The notes under the pieces were generated by a model, which was given only the letters and a program-made list of their open reading frames with translations, was not told where the DNA came from and ran no database searches. Below, piece by piece: positions 9,861 through 19,679 of a stretch of DNA of 64,000 nucleotides. The position numbers and the translations under genes are program-made. Where the stretch lies: NCBI RefSeq assembly GCF_036203305.1, contig NZ_CP108131.1, forward strand, positions 62,001 through 126,000. The letters are read 5' to 3'. This stretch comes from Streptomyces sp. NBC_00190 (GTDB lineage: Bacteria > Actinomycetota > Actinomycetes > Streptomycetales > Streptomycetaceae). Positions within the stretch are counted from its first letter, which is position 1. Each line of letters begins with the position of its first letter.

Positions 9861-10650
9861 ATGCTCGGCTCTGTTCAAAGAACCGATGAGGTTGTCGAGG
9901 TGCCCGTTGTCCTCGGCGCCCGTTCTGGTGAGCAAGTCCCTTCTCTGACCGCGCAGATGGCGCGAGCGAGCAACCCAGGCGGTACAACGGCGATGTGGGT
10001 GAGAGACCACCTGGGCGGGCTGTGGCGTGACGAGGACTTCGCCGACTGGTACCCGCGCGACGGCCGCCCGGGGCTCTCGCCCGCCCAGCTGGCCACCGTC
10101 TGTGCGCTGCAGTTCCTGCTCGGCCTGTCGGACCGGCAGGCGGCCGAGGCGGTTCGCTGCCGCATCGATCTCAAGTACGCGCTGGACCAGGATCCTTGCC
10201 ACAGGCGGCGACGCCGTCCGGCTGCTGGAGCAGGTCGGAGAGCATGGGGCGGATCGCCTGTCCGGCCCCCGGGTCCAGGCCCTGCGCAGATCATGGTGCA
10301 GAACTGCTACCGCGACGGGGCCGGCCGTCTGCGCTGGCGCACCGCCGAGGACGGCGGGCTGCCGCCCTCGGCCGTCGCAGTCGTCTCGCCCTACGACCCG
10401 ACGGCCCGCTACGCGCGCCGCGGACATGTCACCCGTTGGAAGGGGTTCGTCGCACATCTCACCGAGACCTGTGATCCCGACGACGTCGTGATCACAGATG
10501 TGGCCACCACCGACGCGAAGGCTCTGCCCGGCATCCACACCCGGCTGGAGCGCCGCGGGCTGTTGCCGGCCGAGCACCTGGTCGACGGCGGCTACACCTC
10601 CCTGGTCCGTCTGGAGCAGGCGGCCCGGGAACACCAGGTCTTTTCCGGCC
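9861..10650 (+). pseudogene. IS1182-family transposase with internal deletion
   Basis: The N-terminus reads [19 protein letters not shown], then [20 protein letters not shown], which is the IS1182 (DUF772) signature. It then jumps within one or two codons to a late part of the protein, first out of frame ([19 protein letters not shown]) and then in frame ([48 protein letters not shown]). Most of the middle, with catalytic residues, is missing. Similarity ends near 10650. Confidence 0.8.
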
Positions 10651-10730
10651 GGCGCGGGGGCTGCGGCCATGGCGGGGCCCCGGGTGCGGGGGACGTCTTG
10701 GGTGCGTGGGCTTGCCGGCGGCCTACGCGA

Positions 10731-12677
10731 TCACTCCGAGGTCCGACGCAGCACCATGCAGACGAAGCCGAAGCTGTCCCGGTAGCCGTGCAGCCACTCC
10801 GAACGCGCGGCGTTAGCCGTCTCCAGCGCCTGTGCGGCACCCGGATCGTCAGGGTGGTCCAGAGCCCATGCGGCCAGCGAGCCCCAGCAGGCCCACTCGT
10901 ATGCGTCCAGCTCACCGCGGGTGCTGACATGGCCGTGGACAGGGGTCCATCCGTCGGCGACGACGCGGTCCACCGTGGTCGCCAGGTCGTCGAGGTCACC
11001 GAACATCTCGACGGCCGCCGGTGACGGGTCGCGGTCCCAGAACGACTCGCCGATCAGGACGCGGCCGCCGGGAGCCAGGTGCTCGCGGGCTGCCGCGAGC
11101 GTGGGCAGGAGACCGCCGAAGGCATGAGTGGCGCCGACGCTGATCACCAGGTCGAACGGCTGTGGAGAGACGAAGTCCGCGGCCTCCTGCTGGTGGAGGA
11201 GCAGGCGCTCGTCGACTCCGAGTCTGCTCGCTGCCTGGCGGCCCTGCGTCAGGGCGACTTCGGAGACGTCGACGCCTTCGGCGTGCAGGTGCGGGCGCGT
11301 GGCCAGGGCGCGCAGCAGCCATTCCGCCGTGCCGCATCCGAGATCGAGGACTCGCTCGTCGCCTCGCGGCAGGCCGCGTTCGAGCAGAAGGCTGACCGAG
11401 TCGTCGGCGAGCGGAGACTTGATCGGGTGGTCGGCATGGGCGATCGCGGAGATCTGCTCGCGGCTCATCGGCGCGCCGTGCCCCGCGTCGAGGAGCAGCT
11501 TCGCGGCCACCTCCGTCCCGTCGGTGCGGATCGTGTCGGCGACGGCCTTCGCCCGTGCTTGCGTCTCGGGGGTCAGGGCCGTCCTGAGCGCGCCTGACAG
11601 GGACTCGAAGGTGGGGGTCGGGCCGTCGTGTGCCGCGCCGATGCCCAGGTCGGCCACGCGGCCGGCCCAGTGCGGCTGGTCCACGAACTGGGGTACGACC
11701 ACCTGGGGTGCACCGGCTCGGGCGGCGGTGGTCGTGGTGCCCGCGCCGCCGTGGTGCACGACGGCGGCGACCCGGCGGAACAGCGCCTGGTGGTTGACGT
11801 CGCCGACGGCGAAGCAGTCGCCCGCATCGTCGACCAGACCCAGGTCGGCCCAGCCGCGGGAGACGAGCACGCGGCGGCCCTGCGCGCGGGCCGCCTCGAC
11901 GGTCGTCCGGGCGATGTCGGTGGCTGCGGTCATGGGCATGCTGCCGAAGCCGACGTACACCGGCGGGGTGCCGGCGTCCAGGAACGCCTCCAGGTCGGCG
12001 GGCAGGGGGCGTTCGTCGGGCAGGATCCACGCCCCGGTCTGCACGACGTCGAGGTCCGGCAGTTCCTGCCACGGGCCCAGGACCGGGTCCACCGCCAGCC
12101 ACGGCCGTTCGGTGAAGACGTGCGCGCGGACGTCGTCCACAGGGGCGAGGCCGATCGCCGCGCGGTGGGCGTTGAGGGGCTGGAGGTAGAGGGCGTTGAC
12201 CTTCTGGGTGTCCAGGTCCCACAGGGCCCGGCGGTCGGTCATGTTCGGTGGGGCCGGCGGGCCGGGCCGCGGCGGCGGCGGGTAGTGCGGGGAGGGCATC
12301 TCGAACGGGTGGAAGCCCGCGTACACGTAGCGGATGCCCAGCTTCTCGGCCACCGAGCGGGCGCCGGCCGGCATCAGACCGCTCGCCACCAGCACGTCAC
12401 AGTCCTCGGCCGCCTTGCCGACCGTGTCGAAGTGCGCGGCGACCAGCTCGGCCGCGAACGCGGCCGCGTCCGACGGCGGCGCTCCCGTCCGCAGCGCGCG
12501 CACGTCCCGCCCGAAGGGCACCAGTTCCGCGCCGACACCGGCCAGAAGTTCGGCGAATTCCTCGTCCGGCGGTGCGCACACGCGTACCTCCGCGCCGAGC
12601 TTCCGCAACTGCGCCGCCAGTCCCGCCAGCGGCGCGATGTCGCCGCGCGATCCGTACGCCATCAACAGCACACGCAT
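10731..12677 (-). CDS. Fusion of an MGT/vancomycin-type glycosyltransferase and a SAM methyltransferase
   Basis: The 648-residue protein joins two enzymes. Residues 1 to about 395 are a GT1-family GT-B glycosyltransferase: acceptor-domain start [20 protein letters not shown] and the nucleotide-sugar donor motif [16 protein letters not shown] (307-322) followed by [12 protein letters not shown]. Residues 400-648 form a class I SAM-dependent methyltransferase with motif [16 protein letters not shown] (441-455), acidic loop GVDVSEVAL and [17 protein letters not shown]. The start is the ATG at 12677; a longer frame to 12800 is not convincing. Glycosyltransferases of this type decorate macrolides, glycopeptides or lipids. 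It lies 289 bp downstream of the serine hydrolase on the same strand. Confidence 0.85.
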   Translation of the reverse strand: MRVLLMAYGSRGDIAPLAGLAAQLRKLGAEVRVCAPPDEEFAELLAGVGAELVPFGRDVRALRTGAPPSDAAAFAAELVAAHFDTVGKAAEDCDVLVASGLMPAGARSVAEKLGIRYVYAGFHPFEMPSPHYPPPPRPGPPAPPNMTDRRALWDLDTQKVNALYLQPLNAHRAAIGLAPVDDVRAHVFTERPWLAVDPVLGPWQELPDLDVVQTGAWILPDERPLPADLEAFLDAGTPPVYVGFGSMPMTAATDIARTTVEAARAQGRRVLVSRGWADLGLVDDAGDCFAVGDVNHQALFRRVAAVVHHGGAGTTTTAARAGAPQVVVPQFVDQPHWAGRVADLGIGAAHDGPTPTFESLSGALRTALTPETQARAKAVADTIRTDGTEVAAKLLLDAGHGAPMSREQISAIAHADHPIKSPLADDSVSLLLERGLPRGDERVLDLGCGTAEWLLRALATRPHLHAEGVDVSEVALTQGRQAASRLGVDERLLLHQQEAADFVSPQPFDLVISVGATHAFGGLLPTLAAAREHLAPGGRVLIGESFWDRDPSPAAVEMFGDLDDLATTVDRVVADGWTPVHGHVSTRGELDAYEWACWGSLAAWALDHPDDPGAAQALETANAARSEWLHGYRDSFGFVCMVLRRTSE

Positions 12678-12966
12678 GTCGTGTTTCTCGTTTCTGTAGG
12701 TGCCGGCATCGGCCGGCGTCGGTGCGGCAGGGTCCGGGTCTTCCGGGTCTTGCCTGCCTCGCGCCCGTTGGGGCGGTTCGTGTCGGGCGGTGCTGATCAC
12801 CGGGATCAGCGGGCCAGGGCAGTTCGCGAGTGCCTTCGGTTCCGGGTACGGAGACCAGGGCGTAGCAGTCCATCGCGACGTGGGCCCCGGCCCGCTCCGG
12901 GCGCGGCCGGGTGCTGTCCGACCACTGCCCCATCCGCATGTGCTGAGGGAACGGACTTACTGGCGA

Positions 12967-14184
12967 TCAGTCCTCGATCGCCTGGTACAGAGTGGTCCAG
13001 AAGTCGTGCATCAGGTGGACCGAGTCGGGGACTGAGGTGCCGACCTGGGTGAGGAGGATGCCGACGACGTTGTTGACGGGGTCGGCGTAGGTGGAGGTGC
13101 CGGCGCCGCCGTCCCAGCCGAACTGGCCGACGGGAGCGTAGTCGCCGCGGTAGGTCCGCACCGCCATCCCGAAGCCCCAACCGCCGTGCTGGCCCTGGCC
13201 GAAGGATATGTGGACGTTGTTGGTGGCCAGCTCGGTGCGGGCGGCGTTCTGCGCGGGGGTGAGGCGGTTGGTGGTCATCAGCTCCACCGCCTGCCTGGAC
13301 AGAACGCGCTCGCCGCCGTGCCTGCCGCCGTTCAGCAGCATCTTGAAGTAGGCGTGGTAGTCGTCCGCGGTGGAGACCAGACCACCGCCGCCGCCATGGA
13401 AAGCCGGAGGGATGTTCCACCGGCCGCCCTTGGACTCGTCCCATACGTGGAACTCGCCGGACACCGGGTCGGGCGCGTAGAGGACCGGCAGCCGGTCGAT
13501 CTTGTCGTCCGGGACGTGGAAGCCGGTGTCCTCCATCCCCAGCGGGCCGAAGACGCGTTCGCGCAGCGCCTCCTCGAAGGTCTTGCCGGTCACCCGGGAG
13601 ACCAGTACGCCGGCCAGGTCGCTGGCGAGCTGGTACTGCCAGTGGTCGCCGGGCTGGTGCATCAGCGGCAGCGCGCCCAGGCGGCGCAGCCACTCGTCCT
13701 GCTCGGGCATCGGCGTGGGCAGGTTGGGCGTCAGTCCCTGTGCGAAGACCTCGTTCATGATCGGCGTACCGATCGAGGTCATGTCCATACCGAGGCCGAA
13801 GGTGGAGGTCAGCACGTCCCGGACGGTGATCGGACGGCGCGCCGGGACCGTCTCGTCGATCGGGCCGTCGAACGCCTTCAGCACCTGACGGTCGGCCAGC
13901 TCCGGCAGCCACCGGTCCACCGGGTCGTCCAGCCGCAGCCGGCACTCGTCGAGCAGCACCATCGCCGCCGCTATCGAGACCGGCTTGGAGGTGGACGCCA
14001 TCCGGAAGAGGGTGTCCCGGCGCATCGGCGCGCCGCCGTCGTGCTCCATCGTGCCGAGCGTCTCGACGTGCGTCTCGTCGTCCTTGCTGTACAGGGCGAC
14101 GACGCCGGGGATCTTGCCGGAGTCGACGTGGCGGGCCAGCACGTCGTGGATCTTGCGCTGCCCTGAAGTAGTGAACTGGGACAT
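12967..14184 (-). CDS. Serine hydrolase, class C beta-lactamase/EstB-like
   Basis: The 405-residue protein belongs to the beta-lactamase-related serine hydrolases (PF00144). The nucleophile motif SxxK is S64-T-S-K67 in FRMASTSKPVSIAAAMVLLDE. A candidate Tyr is Y184 in HWQYQLASDLAG, the family's YxN-like position, and FHGGGGGLVSTADDY supplies the third, Gly-rich motif. There is no signal peptide, so a cytosolic esterase or transesterase is more likely than a periplasmic penicillinase. A GGGAG ribosome site lies upstream of the ATG. It is 73 bp after the DUF4097 gene in the same run of minus-strand genes. Confidence 0.85.
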   Translation of the reverse strand: MSQFTTSGQRKIHDVLARHVDSGKIPGVVALYSKDDETHVETLGTMEHDGGAPMRRDTLFRMASTSKPVSIAAAMVLLDECRLRLDDPVDRWLPELADRQVLKAFDGPIDETVPARRPITVRDVLTSTFGLGMDMTSIGTPIMNEVFAQGLTPNLPTPMPEQDEWLRRLGALPLMHQPGDHWQYQLASDLAGVLVSRVTGKTFEEALRERVFGPLGMEDTGFHVPDDKIDRLPVLYAPDPVSGEFHVWDESKGGRWNIPPAFHGGGGGLVSTADDYHAYFKMLLNGGRHGGERVLSRQAVELMTTNRLTPAQNAARTELATNNVHISFGQGQHGGWGFGMAVRTYRGDYAPVGQFGWDGGAGTSTYADPVNNVVGILLTQVGTSVPDSVHLMHDFWTTLYQAIED

Positions 14185-14257
14185 GGTGTGGTGCTCCCTA
14201 GTCGGGTGGAATTGTCGGGGGAGGAGGGGAAAGGAGGAGGTGACGGATGAGGGGGGG

Positions 14258-14923
14258 TCAGAGGCTGCGGGCGGAGATGTCGCCGTTGCCGCTGGTGGCG
14301 CTGATCTCCAGCACGGGGGAGCCGTTGTTCTTCAGGGCGTTGCTGACGCGGCCGTGGCGGGAATCGGCGTCCAGCGTGGCGGAGGCGCCGGGGGCGGCGG
14401 CGATCGAGATGTCGCCGTGCTGGGTGCGGAGCACCACCGTGCCGCGCACCGCCTCGCCGATGGTGATGCCGCCCCGCGCGGCGGAGATCTCCGCGGGGCC
14501 GCCCAGCCGGCCGACGTGGACATCGCCGTCGACGGAGGTGAGGCGCAGGCCTTCCACGTCGGCGATCTCGATGCGGCGGTGGGCGCCACGGACGGTCACG
14601 TCGCCGAGCCTGCCCTCGGTGCGCACCTCTGCGGCGGCGGAGGTGGCCTCGACGCGGGAGCCGGTGGGGAGCTGAACCGTCACCTCGACGGATCCGGGGT
14701 TGCTCAGCACCTGGTTCCTCGCCTCCGGCGCGATGACGCGCAGCACGCCGTCGCCGAACTCGACCGTGGTCTGCTCCGCGGCCTTCACATCGCGGCCCTT
14801 GCCGGCGTCCGCGGGACGCACCTCGACGGTGGTCTCGGCGCGGTCGGCGGCGAGGAGGCTGATGCGTCCGGCGGGTATCTCCACAACGGCGGCGATCGCG
14901 CCGGGGGTCTCGAACTTCTGCAT
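14258..14923 (-). CDS. DUF4097-family beta-helix protein (copy 1)
   Basis: The 221-residue protein has the regular short beta-strand repeats of DUF4097 (TVEVRPADAGKGRDVKAAEQ, HGDISIAAAPGASATLDADS). No signal peptide or membrane helix is visible, so it is probably cytosolic. Function of the family is unknown. It shares more than half its residues, by eye, with the copy at 54348-55018, and both sit next to related GNAT genes. Its start ATGCAGAAGTTCGAG is intact here, unlike in the second copy. Confidence 0.8.
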   Translation of the reverse strand: MQKFETPGAIAAVVEIPAGRISLLAADRAETTVEVRPADAGKGRDVKAAEQTTVEFGDGVLRVIAPEARNQVLSNPGSVEVTVQLPTGSRVEATSAAAEVRTEGRLGDVTVRGAHRRIEIADVEGLRLTSVDGDVHVGRLGGPAEISAARGGITIGEAVRGTVVLRTQHGDISIAAAPGASATLDADSRHGRVSNALKNNGSPVLEISATSGNGDISARSL

Positions 14924-14986
14924 TGGATGTTCTCCTTGGTGGGGTGGTCACGGGTCAGATGGTGGAATGGCCAGGTTGTGGAGTGG

Positions 14987-15985
14987 TCAGGTGGTGGGCA
15001 GGTCGAGTTGGTATTCGTGGGTGCTGCGGTGGAAGCGGAAGCCCAGCTGCCGGTTCACGGCGAGCATGTGGGTGTTGTCCTGGGCGTTGTCGGTCTCGAT
15101 CTCCACGATTCCGGGGTGCCCGGCGCGGAGCCTGCGGACCATCTCTGCCTTGACCCACAGCCCGAGCCCGTGGCCGCGGTGTGCGCGCACCACGACGGTG
15201 TCGTACTGCAGTGCCCGGCGGGTCTCCCCGGCCCGGATGACGATCTCGGTGTATCCGGCCACCTCCCCCTTGCCGAGCGCAGCGGTCGTCAGCAGTACGT
15301 CACCGCGGTCGCCGACCACCTTGCCCATGGCGCGAACGCGTTCGGCGTCCCACGCCACGCTGCCGTAGTCCAGGTCGCCGGTGGGCATGTCGTTCATCGC
15401 GTTCTTGGCAGCGGCGAACGCCTCGGCCAGGTCGTCGGGAACCGTGCCGGTCCAGCCGGTCAGACGGTAGCCGGGGTGCTCGGCATCGGCGATCCGCAGC
15501 AATTCGGCCACGTCCAGCTCGTCGAAGCGCAGCATGAGGTGATCCAGGGTGAGCGCCCGGCGGAAGCCGTGGCGCTCGCTGAACGCCTCGCCCGGGCTGT
15601 CGGCCGCGGCTGTCGCGACGAGGCTGCGCCGGCCCTCGGCGCGGCAGGCCGCCACGACCGCCGACAGGAAGAGGGAGCCGGTTCCCAGGCGCCGGTGTGC
15701 GGGATCGACGTGGAGTTCCAGTTCGGCCAGGTGCTGCTGGCCCGTTGAGGTGAACAGCCGCAGGCCGGCAACTCCGACGGGGGCGCCGTCCGCCGCGGTG
15801 GCGAGCCAGGTCAGCCGACGGCTGCCGAGGGCGGGCTGGGTGAGCTGGGCGTGGATCTGTCCGGGGTCGGGGGCCGGTACTCCCGGCAGGTCGTGGGCCG
15901 TCGAGGCGGCGACGACCTGGTGCCACGCGGCGGCCTCGGTATCCGAGACGCGTTGGAGCGGAGTGACGTGTACAGATGGAGACAC
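14987..15985 (-). CDS. Tandem-GNAT N-acetyltransferase (copy 1)
   Basis: The 332-residue protein contains two GNAT folds. The first (about 20-150) has the acetyl-CoA loop DPAHRRLGTGSLFLSAVVA; the second (about 165-330) has VVRAHRGHGLGLWVKAEM followed by the typical ETDNAQDNTHMLAVNRQLGF. Such double-GNAT proteins acetylate small amines or antibiotics; the substrate is unknown. The start is a GTG at 15985 with AGGAAA upstream. It lies 63 bp before DUF4097 and 81 bp after hemerythrin. A close paralogue is at 55898-56935. Confidence 0.85.
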   Translation of the reverse strand: MSPSVHVTPLQRVSDTEAAAWHQVVAASTAHDLPGVPAPDPGQIHAQLTQPALGSRRLTWLATAADGAPVGVAGLRLFTSTGQQHLAELELHVDPAHRRLGTGSLFLSAVVAACRAEGRRSLVATAAADSPGEAFSERHGFRRALTLDHLMLRFDELDVAELLRIADAEHPGYRLTGWTGTVPDDLAEAFAAAKNAMNDMPTGDLDYGSVAWDAERVRAMGKVVGDRGDVLLTTAALGKGEVAGYTEIVIRAGETRRALQYDTVVVRAHRGHGLGLWVKAEMVRRLRAGHPGIVEIETDNAQDNTHMLAVNRQLGFRFHRSTHEYQLDLPTT

Positions 15986-16066
15986 CGAGATGGCTTTCCT
16001 GGTAGAGGTCGAGGGGCGAATTCGGCCGGGCGATGGAACGTGAGGGCGGCGGGTGGTGAAGGTGTG

Positions 16067-16708
16067 TCAGGCCGTGGTGCCTGGACTCCAGCGGTCGAGA
16101 GCGGTGTAGGCCGGGATCCATCGGGCGGTGCAGGCGGCGTACGCGTGCGCGGGCAGCTGGGCGAGGAGCCTCGTCATGGTCGGCTTGTCGGCGCCGTCCA
16201 GGAGCCACGGCAGCAGAAGTGGTGCGTCCTTGCCGATGTGCTGGGCGTGGACCTGGCTGAAATGGGCCCACTGCTCGGCGGTCAGCGTCCGCCGCATCAG
16301 CGGGAAGGCCGTGTCCTCCTCGTGCTTGAGGTGTCCGGCCAGGCCGCGGGTCAGCGCGTCGGTGAGCTGGCCCAGCCGCAGCGGGTCGGCTCCGGGCTCG
16401 GCCAGCAGCTCGTCGACGGCCTGGATCACCGGAGCAATGGCGGCGTGCTCGGCCTCCATCACCTCCAGCAGCGCCAGGTCCTTCGGGCTGCCGGCCAGAT
16501 TCTGCCGCAGTGGCGGCCACAGCGCGCCGTCCTCGGCAGCGTGGTGCGCGCGGAGGGCCCGCTTGAACAGTGTCCATCCGGCAGCGGCGGCCAGTACGCG
16601 CACCGGGTCACGGTCCGCGGCGGTGGTGACCCGGTCGAGCTGGGCCAGTTCCCGGCGCAGGGCACCATGCATCGCGTACATCACGGTCAAGTCGATGACG
16701 TCGCTCAT
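16067..16708 (-). CDS. Hemerythrin HHE-domain protein
   Basis: The 213-residue helical protein has the spaced His/Glu residues of a hemerythrin-like di-iron bundle: MYAMHGALRREL, LRAHHAAEDGALWPPL, MEAEHAAIAP and GHLKHEEDTAFPLMRR. It probably senses or buffers oxygen, nitric oxide or oxidants in the cytosol. It is the first gene of the minus-strand run (hemerythrin, GNAT, DUF4097, serine hydrolase) and starts 144 bp from the divergent LysR gene, the likely regulator of the run. Confidence 0.85.
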   Translation of the reverse strand: MSDVIDLTVMYAMHGALRRELAQLDRVTTAADRDPVRVLAAAAGWTLFKRALRAHHAAEDGALWPPLRQNLAGSPKDLALLEVMEAEHAAIAPVIQAVDELLAEPGADPLRLGQLTDALTRGLAGHLKHEEDTAFPLMRRTLTAEQWAHFSQVHAQHIGKDAPLLLPWLLDGADKPTMTRLLAQLPAHAYAACTARWIPAYTALDRWSPGTTA

Positions 16709-16812
16709 CGGGCCGGACTAACGCGGCGTTCTTCACGGTTCTTCATGCGTGCATGCATGCCTCAAACGATCTTGCGATCCGCGCATATGATCAAGCCATA
16801 CTTCCACGCGGT

Positions 16813-16834
16813 TCGATAACCGCTGGGTTATCGA
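16813..16834. promoter_or_regulatory. Perfect palindrome, candidate LysR operator
   Basis: TCGATAACC and GGTTATCGA are perfect 9-bp arms separated by GCTG. The site ends 18 bp before the LysR start and lies in the intergenic region shared with the hemerythrin operon. Its size, dyad symmetry and AT-rich inner arms fit a LysR-type recognition site. Confidence 0.6.
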
Positions 16835-16852
16835 CACGGGGGTCGGGGGCCG

Positions 16853-17746
16853 GTGGAGCTGCGGGACATCGAGATCTTCCTCGTACTGGCGGAGGAGCTG
16901 CATTTCGGCCGGACCGCACAGCGGCTGCACGTCTCCCAGGCGCGCGTCAGTCAGGCGATCAAGAAGCAGGAGCGGCGCATCGGCGCCGAGCTGTTCACCC
17001 GCACCAGCCGCACGGTGCGCCTGACCGAGGTCGCCCGGCAATTCCGCGACGACCTGCAACCGGTCTACGCGGGCCTGCACGATTCCCTGGAGCGGGCCCA
17101 GCTGGCGGCCCGCGGCATCACCGCTCAGCTCCGCGTCAGCCTGATGCCCTTCAACGTCGCCGATCTGCACCCCTACTGGAAAGCGTTCCGCGCGCGCCAC
17201 CCGCAATGGGGACTCCAGATCCGTCAGGCAACCTTCACCGATCCGTTCGGCCAGCTCCGAAGCGGTGCCATGGACGTCCTGGTCGCCTGGCTGCCGGTGG
17301 AAGAGCCGGACTTCACCGTCGGGCCGACCCTGTGCACCGACCCGCGAGTCCTTGCCGTGGCCGCCGACCACCGGCTCGCGGCACGGGACTCCGTACCGGT
17401 GGAGCTGCTCGCCGAGTTCCCACACGCCACTGCCCTCGGCCTGCCGGACTACTGGGAGGACAGCTACCTGCCCTTCCACACCCCACGAGGCCGACCGATC
17501 GAGCGCATCACGGCCGCGGCCTCGGACAACGGCGATCAGCTGATCAGCCACGTCGGCATGGGCGACATCATCCACACCTTCCCCGGCCATGTCACCAGGT
17601 ACTGGGGCATGTCGAACATCCGATTCCTCCCTGTCCCCGAGATGGGCACCCTGACCTTCGCTCTGGTCTGGCGGACCGAAGCCGAAGACGACCTCATCCG
17701 CGCCCTGGCCGACACCGTGCGCGACCTGGGTGTATTCCGCTTCTGA
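16853..17746 (+). CDS. LysR-family transcriptional regulator
   Basis: The 297-residue protein has the LysR winged HTH at residues 1-60 (IEIFLVLAEELHFGRTAQRL, SQARVSQAIKKQERRIGAEL) and a periplasmic-binding-protein-like effector domain from about 90. The start is a GTG at 16853, which gives the canonical MELRDIEIF N-terminus. It is transcribed divergently from the hemerythrin-GNAT-DUF4097-hydrolase run; LysR regulators usually control such neighbours. The effector is unknown. Confidence 0.9.
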   Translation: MELRDIEIFLVLAEELHFGRTAQRLHVSQARVSQAIKKQERRIGAELFTRTSRTVRLTEVARQFRDDLQPVYAGLHDSLERAQLAARGITAQLRVSLMPFNVADLHPYWKAFRARHPQWGLQIRQATFTDPFGQLRSGAMDVLVAWLPVEEPDFTVGPTLCTDPRVLAVAADHRLAARDSVPVELLAEFPHATALGLPDYWEDSYLPFHTPRGRPIERITAAASDNGDQLISHVGMGDIIHTFPGHVTRYWGMSNIRFLPVPEMGTLTFALVWRTEAEDDLIRALADTVRDLGVFRF

Positions 17747-17889
17747 CGCAGCCTGTCGACTCCACCACGTCGTAGGCGCCGCAGCCTCGCGGATCGTTCA
17801 CCAGGCTCGCGATCTCTTTACCGAGGGCGAGCCGTGTCAGGGCGATGTGGACGACCTGGTCCTGCACTCCCCTGCACGCGTTGACGCAC

Positions 17890-18025
17890 CTTCATCGGGG
17901 TGAGTTCAAGCGTCGCCAGCAGATCAGCGCGCATCCCAGGGCGAGGAACCCTTCGTGGATGTCGTCGCGGACTTCCCAGCGGATCCGCAGGCGGCGGAAC
18001 CAGTGCAGGTGGGCGAACGCGCGGT
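17890..18025 (-). pseudogene. IS5-family transposase, C-terminal tip
   Basis: The minus strand reads AFAHLHWFRRLRIRWEVRDD, then IHEGFLALGCALICWRRL. This is the ending of a common actinomycete IS5-group transposase and differs from the type at 59874. Nothing of the catalytic core is visible upstream. Confidence 0.65.
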
Positions 18026-18509
18026 GCTGCAGGCGGCAGCTCGGCGCTGCAGTCCCTCGAACGACAGCCGGCCCGCTTGCGGATCCCAGACAACGAGCCG
18101 GGTTCGTCGACCTGGACCCGCTCCGCGCCCCCGGCGCCCCGCGGTCCCAGGGGCGCGGCCACCGGGAAACGCTTCGCGCTGGCGGGCTTTCGCCGGCTCC
18201 TCGAGGACCGGGCGCAGCGTGCACGGGACAGTGCAGATCTCACGGCCGGCTGGCTTCCCCGCGTCTGACACGACGGCGGGGCATCCACAGGCCTGGGGGC
18301 CCGAACTCACCGGCGACACGGGTAGCAGCAGCGGAGCGCCGATGCCCGAGGTCGTCCTCAAGCTGTCCCACATGGGACAGGGCGAGCTCCATAGGCGGCC
18401 AGGATGGAGATTGGAGGCGCGCGTGAGGCGCTTGGCAGTGTCGGGTCATCGTGTTGTGGTCGTCGACCCGGCACGGACCCACTGCGGCAGCAAGCCTGCT
18501 CGCGGGCCG
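18026..18509. other. No supportable gene (484 bp)
   Basis: Several frames are open on both strands but overlap each other, lack ribosome sites and show no domain. This is likely decayed DNA beside the IS5 tip. Confidence 0.45.
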
Positions 18510-18836
18510 CTACTCGCCAGGAGCCCGATATTGGACCTGCTCCGCTCTGCGCAAGGCATCCAGCGTTTCGTCGATGCTCAGGAGGACGGTCGTCTCAAAC
18601 GAGCTAAGCGCGCCACCTCCGCTGATCGCCAGCGCAACCGCGGCCATGGACACGTTGTCCGGAGCCTCCCAGAGGTTGTAGCCGTCGTGCGTGCCGAAGG
18701 CGTACCAGAAGCCGTGAAGGTTTCCCCCAACGGATTCAATGTAGGACCGAGCGGCCTCTGCGCGGTCCTCGGGGTGGCCGATCAGCCTCGCCCAAGTCTC
18801 AGGCGTGTAGCTGAACCTCGATAGATAGAGCGGCAT
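18510..18836 (-). CDS. GYD-domain protein
   Basis: The 108-residue protein begins MPLYLSRFSYTPETWARLIG and carries AFGTHDGYNLWEAPDNVSMAA, typical of the GYD family of small ferredoxin-fold proteins. The ATG at 18836 has a good AAGGGAGA site upstream, so the longer in-frame extension is rejected. The family has no firm function. It looks complete and is an island between decayed stretches. Confidence 0.8.
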   Translation of the reverse strand: MPLYLSRFSYTPETWARLIGHPEDRAEAARSYIESVGGNLHGFWYAFGTHDGYNLWEAPDNVSMAAVALAISGGGALSSFETTVLLSIDETLDALRRAEQVQYRAPGE

Positions 18837-19376
18837 CGTGTCTCCCTTTCGTTTCGCCAATAGATGCCCACGCTGGATGGGAGACGGGCCTGGGTGGATC
18901 ACGGTTCGCCCAAACAGCCGGACGATCGCCACAACCCGGAGTCAACGGGTGAGCAGGCCGCGCTTCGTTGACCTGATCCGCCTGGCCGACCCAGGCCAGA
19001 GCGTCAGCGTTCGCATGCGCCCTACCGAGCCCGCGCTCGAATTGGCACAGGTACGTGAGCACGAGCTCACCCTCCAGCACTCCACTCCGGATGCTTGACA
19101 ACGACGATTGGGAATCAGTCACAAGACCCGCGGCCGCCGCTACGCCGTCCCTTCCGGATCATGCTGGGCCCGCGACGCTCCCCCAGCTCCGCTGGGAGGT
19201 GCCTCCACCGCATGGGCTCTCTCCTCGGCCTTGCGACGCACGGCACCAGACGCCGCGGGCTGATCCAGCCTGATCCGAAACACCCGGGCCCAGTGAGCTG
19301 AGCCAGAGCCTCCGCTAGATACAGCGTTCGATCGCGTCAGCCTCTCCCCTACGACTCACGTCACTAGAGTGGCCCG
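18837..19376. other. No supportable gene (540 bp)
   Basis: Short overlapping open frames only; nothing with a recognisable domain. It includes the untranslated leader of the GYD gene. Confidence 0.45.
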
Positions 19377-19590
19377 GTGCATCTGAATTCCGTGAACTGG
19401 CTGGACGGGACGGACTCCGGCGTCTACGTGCTCTGCCCCGAGAGTCGTGTCGCGGACTGGGAAGGCACCCAGGGGTTCACGGCGCTGGAGGAGTACGTCA
19501 GCACGATCGTGCTCCCCGGCCACGGTGAGATCCTGACGATCGGCGGAGAGGCCCTCCCCGTGACGTACGTCCCCGACCTCGACCGAGACT
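19377..19590 (+). pseudogene. N-terminal part of an Imm21-like immunity protein
   Basis: The frame starts at a GTG and reads VNWLDGTDSGVYVLCPESR, then LTIGGEALPVTYVPDLD. This resembles the first half of Imm21 immunity proteins of polymorphic toxin systems (a W-x(n)-P-E opening and a GGEALPTTYLP-like strand). After residue 70 it loses the pattern and runs into unrelated sequence. No cognate toxin is visible. The family call rests on memory of the pattern. Confidence 0.4.
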
Positions 19591-19679
19591 GTAGGTGGCC
19601 CAGTCCCCGGCGGATGCCTTCTGCCACTGAACGGCGACTTGGATGTGGACGCCGAGAAATCGCGGTGGGGTTCCTGCAT

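Noticed and set aside
10996..12222. 408-codon minus-strand frame
   Set aside because: Low-complexity Arg/Pro/Gly shadow of the glycosyltransferase-methyltransferase gene.
16740..16765. CATGCGTGCATGCATGCC repeat near the hemerythrin start
   Set aside because: Short GCATGC alternation, common in high-GC DNA; the 16813-16834 palindrome is the stronger operator candidate.
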